DNA of 7,554 nt, taken from NCBI GenBank assembly GCA_017412265.1, contig JAFPYK010000166.1, forward strand, positions 1-7,554. Direction: 5' to 3'. The translations under genes were made by a program, and so were the position numbers. A model generated the notes under the pieces. It made no database searches and was not told where the DNA came from. It saw nothing but the letters and a program-made list of their open reading frames with translations. Of the stretch, positions 1-5,820 are shown in pieces (the stretch's first letter is position 1; every line of letters starts with the position of its first letter). The stretch is from Lachnospiraceae bacterium (lineage in GTDB: Bacteria > Bacillota > Clostridia > Lachnospirales > Lachnospiraceae).

Positions 1-168
1 CGACACGCCAAGCGCGGTCAGCTCCTCGGCCAGCGCCCGCAGCGAGAACATCTCATGCACCCGTGGCTGCCTGCGGTCGGCGCTTCCGGAGTCATTTCTC
101 TCCACCACCCCGAAGCAGTACGGGTCCCGGATGCGTGAGAGCGTATAGAGATTGATCGGATGAAGCAT
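1..168 (-). CDS. N-terminal 56 codons of an unidentified protein (cut by window edge)
   Basis: An open frame starts at an ATG (168-166) and runs without a stop to base 1. The start is well supported: GGGAGG (182-177) lies 8 bases before the ATG, and the protein opens with M-L-H-P-I-N-L-Y-T-L-S. The visible part is soluble and charged, with no signal peptide or membrane segment. It contains an arginine-rich patch (D-R-R-Q-P-R) followed by a predicted helix around residues 40-53 (M-F-S-L-R-A-L-A-E-E-L). I have a vague impression of large clostridial ATP-binding or helicase-like proteins that open with a similar 'HPINLYTLSRI' stretch, but I cannot confirm it and make no functional claim. It follows the terminator of the membrane-protein gene, so it either has its own weak promoter in 169-215 or depends on read-through. 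The gene is real with good confidence; the function is unknown. Confidence 0.7.
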   Translation of the reverse strand, partial: MLHPINLYTLSRIRDPYCFGVVERNDSGSADRRQPRVHEMFSLRALAEELTALGVS

Positions 169-215
169 GACTCGTTCCTCCCGGCTCACAGCCCTTCTTC
201 CAGTAAGTATCTTCT

Positions 216-255
216 CAAAACCCGGGGGAGGCAACCCTGTGAAGTTCCTCCCCCG
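216..255 (-). terminator. Rho-independent terminator after the His/Cys membrane protein gene
   Basis: CGGGGGAGG (223-231) pairs perfectly with CCTCCCCCG (247-255). The stem can extend by A-A-C (233-235) with G-T-T (244-246) past a single bulged base, leaving an 8-base loop. Read on the minus strand the stem is followed by GG and then TTTT (220-217), so the T-tract is short. It lies about 38 bases past the stop codon at 294. The stem is strong but the T-tract is weak, so some read-through into the next gene is plausible. Confidence 0.7.
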
Positions 256-293
256 CTTTGTCACTTATTCAACTGTTGTGTCCGCCGGGTCCA

Positions 294-1082
294 TTACGGC
301 GCCGCCGTCGTGACCTCTGCGTTCTCCAGTGCGGAGGTGTCCGCGTCGTCCGTCACCACGCCGGTGATGTTATCTCTCTTCGCGCAGAACGCACACAGTC
401 TGGTGCGGTTCGCCGCAATCGCCTGCTCAACCGTGCCGTAGGTCAGCTGATCCGACTGGTTCAGCGCCTGGCAGTCCTCATGTGTATGATACACCTTGCC
501 GAAGGTGGACCAGTACACGTTGTCCTCGATGGCCTCCATCGCCGCCTGCTGCTGCTCCTGCGATACCGGATTGTAGTCGATGCTGGACGCACCGCCGATG
601 ATCAGCGCGATCAGCGCAACCACCGTCGCGATGGTCTTCGTCTTCTTGTCCATATCCTTGTTGGTCAGGATCAGGATCACCAGCGGGACAAACGCAACGA
701 TCGCCACGATCAGTCCCAGATTGTTCCACAGCCAGAACTTCACCTTGTTCTTCTCAGAAGCAGGCTTGATATGGTTGGCCTTCTTCCAGAGCTGCGAACC
801 GATAACCACGCAGATCAGATCCAGGACGATGAACAGAATCAGCTGCCACATCGAAGGCAGGAACTTCAGGTTCAGCTTGCCCAGCACGACCAGAAGGGCC
901 AGCACTTCGAACACGATCGCCAGCGCCCACAGGCACACGGCACCGATGCGAAGGCTCGTCGCGTTGCCCACAGGGGCCGCTTCCTTCATCTCCGGCTTCG
1001 CCGGCTTCTCCCCCGGCTTCAAAGCTTCGTTCGTCGTCGCCGATACGAGCTTATGCTCTTTCTTCTCTTTCTTTTCAGCCAT
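294..1082 (-). CDS. Four-helix membrane protein with C-terminal His/Cys (putative zinc-binding) domain
   Basis: This 262-residue protein is of no family I can name. The first 38 residues are very rich in Lys and Glu (M-A-E-K-K-E-K-K-E-H-K) and look disordered. Four hydrophobic segments follow at about 45-69, 78-97, 117-140 and 149-168, with a lysine-rich loop at 100-115. After the last helix comes an acidic, Gln-rich linker (170-187), then a compact module at about 188-237 holding H199, H201, C204, C230 and C233. The arrangement is Y-H-x-H-x2-C, then roughly 25 residues, then C-x2-C. This resembles the small zinc-binding modules of many Firmicutes surface or membrane proteins, with a K-x-Y-H-x3-C start and a C-x2-C end. 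The last 25 residues are acidic and low in complexity. The start is supported by AAGGGAG (1097-1091), 8 bases upstream. It is a single-gene unit with its own promoter and terminator. Metal binding is inferred from residue spacing only, and the membrane topology is ambiguous. No enzymatic role is visible. Confidence 0.9.
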   Translation of the reverse strand: MAEKKEKKEHKLVSATTNEALKPGEKPAKPEMKEAAPVGNATSLRIGAVCLWALAIVFEVLALLVVLGKLNLKFLPSMWQLILFIVLDLICVVIGSQLWKKANHIKPASEKNKVKFWLWNNLGLIVAIVAFVPLVILILTNKDMDKKTKTIATVVALIALIIGGASSIDYNPVSQEQQQAAMEAIEDNVYWSTFGKVYHTHEDCQALNQSDQLTYGTVEQAIAANRTRLCAFCAKRDNITGVVTDDADTSALENAEVTTAAP

Positions 1083-1109
1083 AATAGAATCTCCCTTAGT
1101 CTGTCATTT

Positions 1110-1124
1110 GGACCCATCCGGTCC
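1110..1124 (-). other. Small hairpin in the 5' leader of the membrane protein gene
   Basis: GGACC (1110-1114) and GGTCC (1120-1124) form a 5-bp GC-rich stem with a 5-base loop. It lies in the roughly 45-base leader between the predicted transcription start (about 1127-1128) and the Shine-Dalgarno sequence. It does not cover the ribosome site, so it is more likely a 5' stabilising stem than a switch, if it matters at all. Confidence 0.3.
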
Positions 1125-1134
1125 TGTTGAGTCT

Positions 1135-1163
1135 ATTATAAGGATAAATGTTTCAGAATGCAA
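1135..1163 (-). promoter_or_regulatory. Near-consensus sigma-70/sigma-A promoter
   Basis: Read on the minus strand, TTGCAT (1163-1158) serves as the -35 box and is followed by exactly 17 bases and a perfect TATAAT (1140-1135). The spacer is AT-rich, in contrast to the GC-rich surroundings. Predicted transcription starts at an A near 1127-1128, giving a leader of about 45 bases to the ATG at 1082. It drives the His/Cys membrane protein gene independently of the upstream operon, which ends at the adjoining terminator. No operator-like repeat overlaps the boxes, so expression may be constitutive. Confidence 0.85.
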
Positions 1164-1202
1164 TAAAAAGAGAAGGCGCGGGGTCTTCATCTGCCCCGCG
1201 CC
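1164..1202 (-). terminator. Rho-independent terminator of the five-gene operon, after pepT
   Basis: GGCGCGGGG (1175-1183) pairs perfectly with CCCCGCGCC (1194-1202) in a 9-bp GC-only stem with a 10-base loop. On the minus strand it is followed by a T-rich run, TTCTCTTTTT (1174-1165). It sits 11 bases past the pepT stop codon. It has no T-tract on the plus strand, so it works in one direction only. It marks the end of the operon. Confidence 0.93.
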
Positions 1203-1213
1203 GAAACGCTCTC

Positions 1214-2434
1214 TTATCTCGCCAGACGGTCCACGATCTCGCAGAGCACGTCGGTCATCTTCTCCATCGCCTGGACGCTTACATACTCGGTCACACTGTG
1301 CATGTTCTCCCCGCAGGCCGAAAGGTTCGGGCAGGGAAGTCCCATGAAGCTCAGCGTCGCACCGTCCGTGCCTCCGCGGCACGGATTGATGAACGGAGTC
1401 ACCCCGCAGGCGCGGTACGCCTCCTGCGCGGCCTCAATCAGGTTGAAGTGCGGCAGGATCATCTCCTTCATGTTCCGGTAGCTGTCGCGGATCACAACCT
1501 CCACGCAGTCCCCGTAGCGGCGGTTTAAGAACTCCGCGGCGCTCTTCATCAGGGCCTTGCGGCCGTCCATGCCTTCCTGCTCGAAATCCCGCAGGATATA
1601 ATGCATCACCGCGTGATCCGTGCTTCCCTCCATCGCTGTCAGGTAGTAATATCCCTCGTAGCCCTCGGAGGTCTCCGGCCGTTCCGACATCGGAAGCATC
1701 CGGTCGAACTCCATTCCGATCGTCAGGGCATTTTTCATCGTGCCCTTGGCAGTGCCCGGATGGATCAGGAAGCCCTGCACATTGACCGTCGCGGAAGCCG
1801 CGTTGAAGTTCTCGTATTCGATCTCTCCCAGCGGTCCGCCGTCAACCGTGTATGCGAAGTCCGCGCCGAAATCCTTCACGTCGAAGAGATCCGGCCCGCG
1901 GCCCACCTCTTCATCCGGCGTGAAGCCGATGACGATCTTGCCGTGCTCCCTGGATGTATCCGCGAGCACCCGCTCCGCCATCGTAAGGATCTCCGCGATA
2001 CCCGCCTTGTCATCCGCGCCGAGCAGGGTGTGCCCGTCGGTCACGATCAGGTCCTGCCCCACATAGTGCTTCAGTGAAGGAGTCACCGCAGGATCGATGC
2101 TCACGCCCTCGCACAGATCGATCTTCTCACCGTCATAACTCCGGACGATGCGCGGCTTGACCGGCTCGCCCGGCGCATCCGGCGCCGTGTCCATATGCGC
2201 GACAAATCCAAGCACCGGAAGGTCCTTATCCGTCGTCGCCGGGATCTCCCCGAAGACATAACAGTTCTGGCTCACCCGCACATTGACGAGGCCCATCTCT
2301 GCCATCTCCGCCGCCAGCTTTCTGGCAAGCACCCACTGGCACCGCGTGCTCGGCATCACTTCCTCATCATGCTTGGACGTTGTTCCCACCTGCACATAAC
2401 GCAGGAATCTCTCTATCACTTTCGACTCACTCAT
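1214..2434 (-). CDS. pepT: Peptidase T (tripeptide aminopeptidase, M20B family)
   Basis: This cytosolic di-zinc enzyme removes the N-terminal residue from tripeptides. The 406-residue length is full for PepT. The metal ligands and catalytic residues are all visible: H80 with D82 in H-M-D-T-A-P-D, bridging D141 in G-A-D-D-K-A-G, the general base pair E175/E176 in P-D-E-E-V-G-R-G, D198 in V-D-G-G, and H379 in E-N-M-H-S. H225 in I-H-P-G-T-A-K-G lies in the dimerisation (lid) domain and completes the active site across subunits in this family. R353 in C-R-G-G-T-D-G is a likely substrate carboxylate contact. No signal peptide is present. The ATG shares one base with the degV stop (TAATG), and its ribosome site AAGGAG (2447-2442) lies inside the last degV codons, so translation is probably coupled. 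It is the last gene of the operon. PepT usually takes part in growth on peptides; its link to the lipid-type genes upstream may be only transcriptional. Confidence 0.97.
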   Translation of the reverse strand: MSESKVIERFLRYVQVGTTSKHDEEVMPSTRCQWVLARKLAAEMAEMGLVNVRVSQNCYVFGEIPATTDKDLPVLGFVAHMDTAPDAPGEPVKPRIVRSYDGEKIDLCEGVSIDPAVTPSLKHYVGQDLIVTDGHTLLGADDKAGIAEILTMAERVLADTSREHGKIVIGFTPDEEVGRGPDLFDVKDFGADFAYTVDGGPLGEIEYENFNAASATVNVQGFLIHPGTAKGTMKNALTIGMEFDRMLPMSERPETSEGYEGYYYLTAMEGSTDHAVMHYILRDFEQEGMDGRKALMKSAAEFLNRRYGDCVEVVIRDSYRNMKEMILPHFNLIEAAQEAYRACGVTPFINPCRGGTDGATLSFMGLPCPNLSACGENMHSVTEYVSVQAMEKMTDVLCEIVDRLAR

Positions 2435-3312
2435 TACCCTTCTCCTTGTCTCTTTTTCTCAAAAAATGCGACCGCAATCGCACCGGGACCCGCGTAGGTG
2501 CCGATGGTCGCTCCCACCGTCACGCTCTTGAGGCAGTTCTCATGCCCCTCATAGAGCGCCTGCGAATCCTTCACGTACTTTGTGAGCACCAGATCCGACA
2601 GGCCCGTATATCCCAGGCACACCGGCCGTTCCCAGTCGATGCCGAGCTCCTCGACCGCGCGCATCAGCTGGTTATGGCTGTTCTTCGATCCCCGGGCACG
2701 CCCGATGATCTTGACCTTGCCCTTCTCGATCGTAAGCACCGGCTTGATCGAGAGCAGGTGCCCCGCAAATGCCCCGGCCGCGGACAGCCGCCCGCCGAGC
2801 TTCAGATACTCCAGCGTGTCAAACACCGCGATCACATGCGCCTGCGGCAGCTCCTCGCGGATCCTGCTGATCAGTTCCTGCGCGGACAGCCCCTGGTCCC
2901 GAAGCTGCACCGCTCGCTCCACGATGATGAGCTGCGAGATGCAGAACTGCTTCGTATCGATCACCGTGACCTGCCCGTCGAACTTCTTCGCAGCCAGGCA
3001 CGCGCTCTGGTACGACCCGGACACCCCCGAGGACAGCGTGAAACAGATCACATGCTCATAGCCGGCCCGCAACGCCTTGATAAACTCCTGCTCATAGCCG
3101 TAGGGCGGAATCTGGCTCGTCTTCGGAAGCACCGAAGTCTCCACCAGTTTCTCATAGAATTCCCGATTTGACAATGTCACACCGTCAAGATATTCCTGAT
3201 CTCCGAACGATACGCTCAGCGGAATCACCCGGATGTCCCATTCTCTCGCCTGGTTCTGGGAGATATCGCTCCCCGAATCCGTGAGAATCCTAACCTTCTT
3301 TGACAATTCCAT
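2434..3312 (-). CDS. DegV family fatty-acid-binding protein (FakB-like)
   Basis: DegV proteins bind a fatty acid in a deep tunnel. The FakB members present it to the kinase FakA, which makes acyl-phosphate for phospholipid synthesis from exogenous fatty acids. The 292-residue length is typical. Family landmarks appear in order: T-D-S-G-S-D-I-S (11-18), P-K-T-S-Q-I-P-P (63-70, with the carboxylate-contacting Thr/Ser), L-S-S-G-V-S-G-S-Y-Q-S-A (93-104), V-I-D-T (117-120), L-E-Y-L-K-L-G-G-R-L-S (167-177), G-R-A-R-G (204-208) and I-G-T-Y-A-G-P-G-A (270-278). In the last motif a Tyr (273) stands where the family commonly has a carboxylate-binding His. The ATG is preceded by AAGGGG (3324-3319) with a 6-base spacer. 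The gene lies 42 bases after the glycosyltransferase gene and overlaps pepT by one base. No fakA kinase gene is in the window. The DegV family call is firm; partner and acyl preference are unknown. Confidence 0.95.
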   Translation of the reverse strand: MELSKKVRILTDSGSDISQNQAREWDIRVIPLSVSFGDQEYLDGVTLSNREFYEKLVETSVLPKTSQIPPYGYEQEFIKALRAGYEHVICFTLSSGVSGSYQSACLAAKKFDGQVTVIDTKQFCISQLIIVERAVQLRDQGLSAQELISRIREELPQAHVIAVFDTLEYLKLGGRLSAAGAFAGHLLSIKPVLTIEKGKVKIIGRARGSKNSHNQLMRAVEELGIDWERPVCLGYTGLSDLVLTKYVKDSQALYEGHENCLKSVTVGATIGTYAGPGAIAVAFFEKKRQGEG

Positions 3313-3354
3313 ATATTTCCCCTTCTTCCCTTCTCCGGCGCGGCTGCCTTATCT

Positions 3355-4794
3355 TTACCGGTCTCCGTCGTCATCCTTCCTGAAGTTTGTGCCGGCGACC
3401 AGGTCGATCACCGCGCTCATCCGGTCGCGAAGCTCGTCACTGTCGAACCGGAAGCTCTCGAGGATCATATCACGCTCCGACGCGAGGTTGCTTAACATCT
3501 CCTGCCCGTCGCTGCGGATACCCTCCAGCCAGCGCTGCTGATAGTCCTGCACCTGCATAAGCACATTCATAAGCTTGCCCTGCGCCTGCGCGAAATCCAG
3601 GAACGCGGTCTTCTTCTTATACGCACCGCTGCGGAAACGGTCCAGGACCACGTCATAGCGCTCGACGGCCCTTGCGACCGCGTCCTCCCAGGACAGATAC
3701 AGCTCCTCCTGGGCCGTGCGCCCGACTCTCTCCATCGCCTCCGGGTGCTCGCAGACCTCCCGCAGCTTCGCGGCCAGAGACTCCCAGTTCTCTTCGATCA
3801 GGAATCCGTTCCGCCCGTCGGTCACATCCTCCGCGGCACAGCTGCCCTCGATCAGGACCGAAGCCGTCCCGCAGGCCGCTGCCTCGCGCACCACCAGTCC
3901 GTTCGTGTCAAATGTCGAGGGGAACAGGAAGAGATCCGCCCTCCCGTACCAGGCCCTCAGGGCCTCCCGGTCACGCACCGCCCCGGTGAAAATGCACCGG
4001 TCCGTGAGTCCGAGCTTCTCACAGTAAGCCTTGATCTCGGCTTCCTCTCCGCCGCCTCCGACGAAGACCATCCGGCACTCCCTGCCTTCCTCCTTCATCG
4101 CGGCCATCGCGTCCAGGATCAGCCGGAGCCCCTTGTACCACATCAGCCGCCCCACGAACAGGAAGACCGGCATGCCCTCCGGCAGGTCATACCCGCCGCA
4201 GACCGTCTGCTCCAGTTCCCTGGAGACCTTGCCGCGCGGGATGTCCACACCGTTTTCCATCACGATGTAGTCCCCCTCATAGCCTAGGGACCGCAGGTTC
4301 TCCCCCGCGCCGCGGCTCACCGTCCACACCTCGTCGCAGGCATTGACGTTCTGGATCAGGATCCGGATCGCCTCATCCGCCAGCATCTTGCTGTGGATCG
4401 CATTTCTCACATCGATGTCATACTTCGTGTGCCAGGTCAGGATCAGCGGAAGATTCAGCGTATCCTTCACCTGCTTGGCCAGCAGGGCCGAACTCATCGG
4501 GCAGTGCAGGTGCAGCAGATCCGTCTTCTCGTCGCGGATCCGCCGGACAATCTCCGGCGAATACGGAACTCCCGTCACATAGCCCATCATCTGCCGGGTA
4601 TCAATGCTCGGGAAGCGAAGCACCGGGAACTCGTAGCCCGAATCGTCCGCGCCCGGCACCTTCGGCGTCACCACCATCGCATGCCCGTGGTTCTTCTCCA
4701 CATACCGCGCGTAATTGACCACGACGTTCGACACCCCGTCAATCAGGGGCGGAAACGAATCATTCAGCAGACAGACCGTTTTCTTCTCAGCCAT
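3355..4794 (-). CDS. GT4-family glycosyltransferase, possibly a glycolipid synthase
   Basis: This retaining GT-B enzyme has 479 residues from the start chosen here. The N-terminal Rossmann domain opens with K-T-V-C-L-L-N-D-S-F-P-P, then the acceptor loop I-D-G-V-S-N-V-V. It carries H-L-H-C-P near 95-99 and W-H-T-K-Y-D near 121-126. The C-terminal nucleotide-sugar domain has V-G-R-L-M-W-Y-K-G (214-222), V-G-G-G-G (245-249) and F-D-T-N-G-L-V-V-R-E-A-A-A-C-G (295-309). The last is the family's E-x7-E signature with Asp as its first acid (D296, E304). The fold and N-terminal loop resemble bacterial 1,2-diacylglycerol 3-glucosyltransferases, but sugar and acceptor cannot be read from sequence. The last 90 or so residues are highly charged, probably helical, and lie outside the GT4 fold. 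I chose the ATG at 4794-4792 because GGGAG lies 5 bases upstream. The ATG at 4806 would add four residues but has GGAG only 1-2 bases away and sits in a hairpin. It is the third gene of the operon, 39 bases after the cyclodeaminase gene. Confidence 0.93.
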   Translation of the reverse strand: MAEKKTVCLLNDSFPPLIDGVSNVVVNYARYVEKNHGHAMVVTPKVPGADDSGYEFPVLRFPSIDTRQMMGYVTGVPYSPEIVRRIRDEKTDLLHLHCPMSSALLAKQVKDTLNLPLILTWHTKYDIDVRNAIHSKMLADEAIRILIQNVNACDEVWTVSRGAGENLRSLGYEGDYIVMENGVDIPRGKVSRELEQTVCGGYDLPEGMPVFLFVGRLMWYKGLRLILDAMAAMKEEGRECRMVFVGGGGEEAEIKAYCEKLGLTDRCIFTGAVRDREALRAWYGRADLFLFPSTFDTNGLVVREAAACGTASVLIEGSCAAEDVTDGRNGFLIEENWESLAAKLREVCEHPEAMERVGRTAQEELYLSWEDAVARAVERYDVVLDRFRSGAYKKKTAFLDFAQAQGKLMNVLMQVQDYQQRWLEGIRSDGQEMLSNLASERDMILESFRFDSDELRDRMSAVIDLVAGTNFRKDDDGDR

Positions 4795-4799
4795 TTCAA

Positions 4800-4804
4800 C
4801 TCCC
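4800..4804 (-). promoter_or_regulatory. Ribosome binding site deciding the glycosyltransferase start
   Basis: GGGAG (read 4804-4800) lies 5 bases before the ATG at 4794-4792. It overlaps the competing in-frame ATG at 4806-4804, which argues that the downstream ATG is the true start. Confidence 0.7.
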
Positions 4805-4809
4805 ATTCT

Positions 4810-4827
4810 CCGGGGCTTCTCCCCCGG
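4810..4827 (-). other. GC hairpin between the cyclodeaminase and glycosyltransferase genes
   Basis: CCGGGG (4810-4815) pairs with CCCCGG (4822-4827) around a 6-base loop. An outer A-T-T/A-A-T pairing is possible past a 2-base bulge. On the minus strand no T-tract follows, so it is not a convincing terminator. It lies 6 bases after the cyclodeaminase stop and just before the glycosyltransferase ribosome site. It could tune downstream translation or protect upstream mRNA from 3' decay. Confidence 0.4.
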
Positions 4828-4833
4828 AATCTA

Positions 4834-5820
4834 TCACAGCGGCAGCACCCGGCCGATTCCCTCGGCCGCTGCATTCTCGTAAAACCATTTCGCGCACGCC
4901 ACGTCCTCGATGGCAAGTCCCTCGGTGAGCACCAGGACGCGCTCCTTCGCATCCTGCCTTCCCGCGGCCTTCCCCGCGATCACGGAGGCAAGCTCCTCAT
5001 AGCTGGCGAGCCCGGCCAGTTCTCCCTTCGCCTGTCTCGCGGCAAATGTCCTCGCATCGTCCACATAGGTCCGGTCGAAAGCACCAAGCGCCTCCCTCCG
5101 GAAATGCATATCCCGGTTCACCGGCACCGCGGTCAGCCCTTCCCGGCACCAGGACGGCTCGATGATCCGGAACTCATCCCCCGACGTGATCGGCGAAGAA
5201 GCGAGCAGCACGTCCGCGCCGCACACCGCTTCCTCCGCGCTCCTGCAGGCGGTCACCGTGATCCCCGGGAACCTCCGGCTCATCTCCGCGGCATACTCGG
5301 TCACGGAAGCCTCCCTCGGCGCCCAGGCATACACCTCGCGGATCTCCGGGAGCTCGCACAGCGCGGCCTCCAGATTCGTCCGCCCCTCCAGGCCGCAGCC
5401 CAGGACTCCGACCGTCCGGCTCTCCTTCCTTGCCAGGTGCCGCAGCGCCAGCCCGCTCACCGCCCCGGTGCGAAGCCCCGTCACATACGAAGCGTTCATC
5501 ACACACAGAGGCGCGCCGGTCCGAAGGTCGTTCAGCACCACAAGCCCGGTAAAGCGCGGCAGCCCGTACGAGCGGTTCTCGGGACCGCACGAAAGCCATT
5601 TTACACCTAAACCGCCGTCAGGGCAAATCTCTCCTGTCATTGCCTGGATCCAGGCCCCCGGACGCGGGAATAATCCCTGCTTCTCAGGGTTCACCGTAAG
5701 CCCCGCAGCCTTCTTGAGGAACAGCTCCTCCATCAGGTCAATGCAGGTCTTCATCGTCATCTTGCAGGCCCTCAGGTCCTCTTCGCTCAGATAGATGAGC
5801 TCTCTTCCTGCCTCAATCAT
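4834..5820 (-). CDS. Ornithine cyclodeaminase / mu-crystallin family NAD(P)-dependent enzyme
   Basis: This family uses bound NAD(P) to deaminate, cyclise or reduce small amino or imino acids (ornithine to proline, ketimine reduction, alanine or opine-type reactions). At 328 residues the length is normal. Visible features are Y-L-S-E-E-D-L near 10-16, the P-R-P-G-A-W-I-Q-A-M stretch (52-61), the conserved substrate Lys in G-V-K-W (K74), T-G-L-R-T-G-A-V-S-G (114-123), the Rossmann turn G-V-L-G-C-G-L-E-G-R (138-147), and the closing G-L-A-I-E-D-V-A (301-308). The classic proline-forming enzymes have D-x-P-G-K-x-E-L after the Rossmann sheet. Here the region reads V-P-V-N-R-D-M-H-F, with D237 the likely counterpart of the catalytic Asp. 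The substrate is therefore open and ornithine should not be assumed. The start at 5820 uses AGGGG (5833-5829) 8 bases upstream and shares one base with the esterase stop. A GTG at 5829 is possible but would overlap its own ribosome site. It is cytosolic and translationally coupled to the esterase. Confidence 0.9.
   Translation of the reverse strand: MIEAGRELIYLSEEDLRACKMTMKTCIDLMEELFLKKAAGLTVNPEKQGLFPRPGAWIQAMTGEICPDGGLGVKWLSCGPENRSYGLPRFTGLVVLNDLRTGAPLCVMNASYVTGLRTGAVSGLALRHLARKESRTVGVLGCGLEGRTNLEAALCELPEIREVYAWAPREASVTEYAAEMSRRFPGITVTACRSAEEAVCGADVLLASSPITSGDEFRIIEPSWCREGLTAVPVNRDMHFRREALGAFDRTYVDDARTFAARQAKGELAGLASYEELASVIAGKAAGRQDAKERVLVLTEGLAIEDVACAKWFYENAAAEGIGRVLPL

Noticed and set aside
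206..234. Possible promoter for the truncated leftmost gene: TTGCCT, 17 bases, GATACT on the minus strand
   Set aside because: Each box matches only 4 of 6 consensus bases, and the -35 box lies inside the terminator stem. It is possible but too weak to list as a feature.
258..1347. Long plus-strand open frames opposite the membrane protein gene and its promoter region
   Set aside because: They lie antisense to a well-supported gene or run across its promoter and the pepT terminator. The products are rich in Arg, His and Ser, as expected from the complement of GC-rich codons, and none has a ribosome site.
1601..3171. Plus-strand open frames opposite pepT and degV
   Set aside because: They are antisense to genes with complete catalytic or family motifs, have Arg/His/Leu-biased composition, and lack ribosome sites.
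3313..3354. Possible regulatory site between the glycosyltransferase and degV genes
   Set aside because: The 42-base gap holds the degV ribosome site but no convincing promoter, hairpin or T-tract.
1066..4794. The same M-A-E-K-K opening in the His/Cys membrane protein and the glycosyltransferase
   Set aside because: The match is five residues only and the sequences diverge at once. It is best explained by chance and by favourable early codons.
4393..5610. A 405-codon plus-strand open frame opposite the glycosyltransferase and cyclodeaminase genes
   Set aside because: It spans parts of two real genes and their junction. The product is Arg/His/Pro-rich with no recognisable domain, so it is a GC-driven shadow frame.
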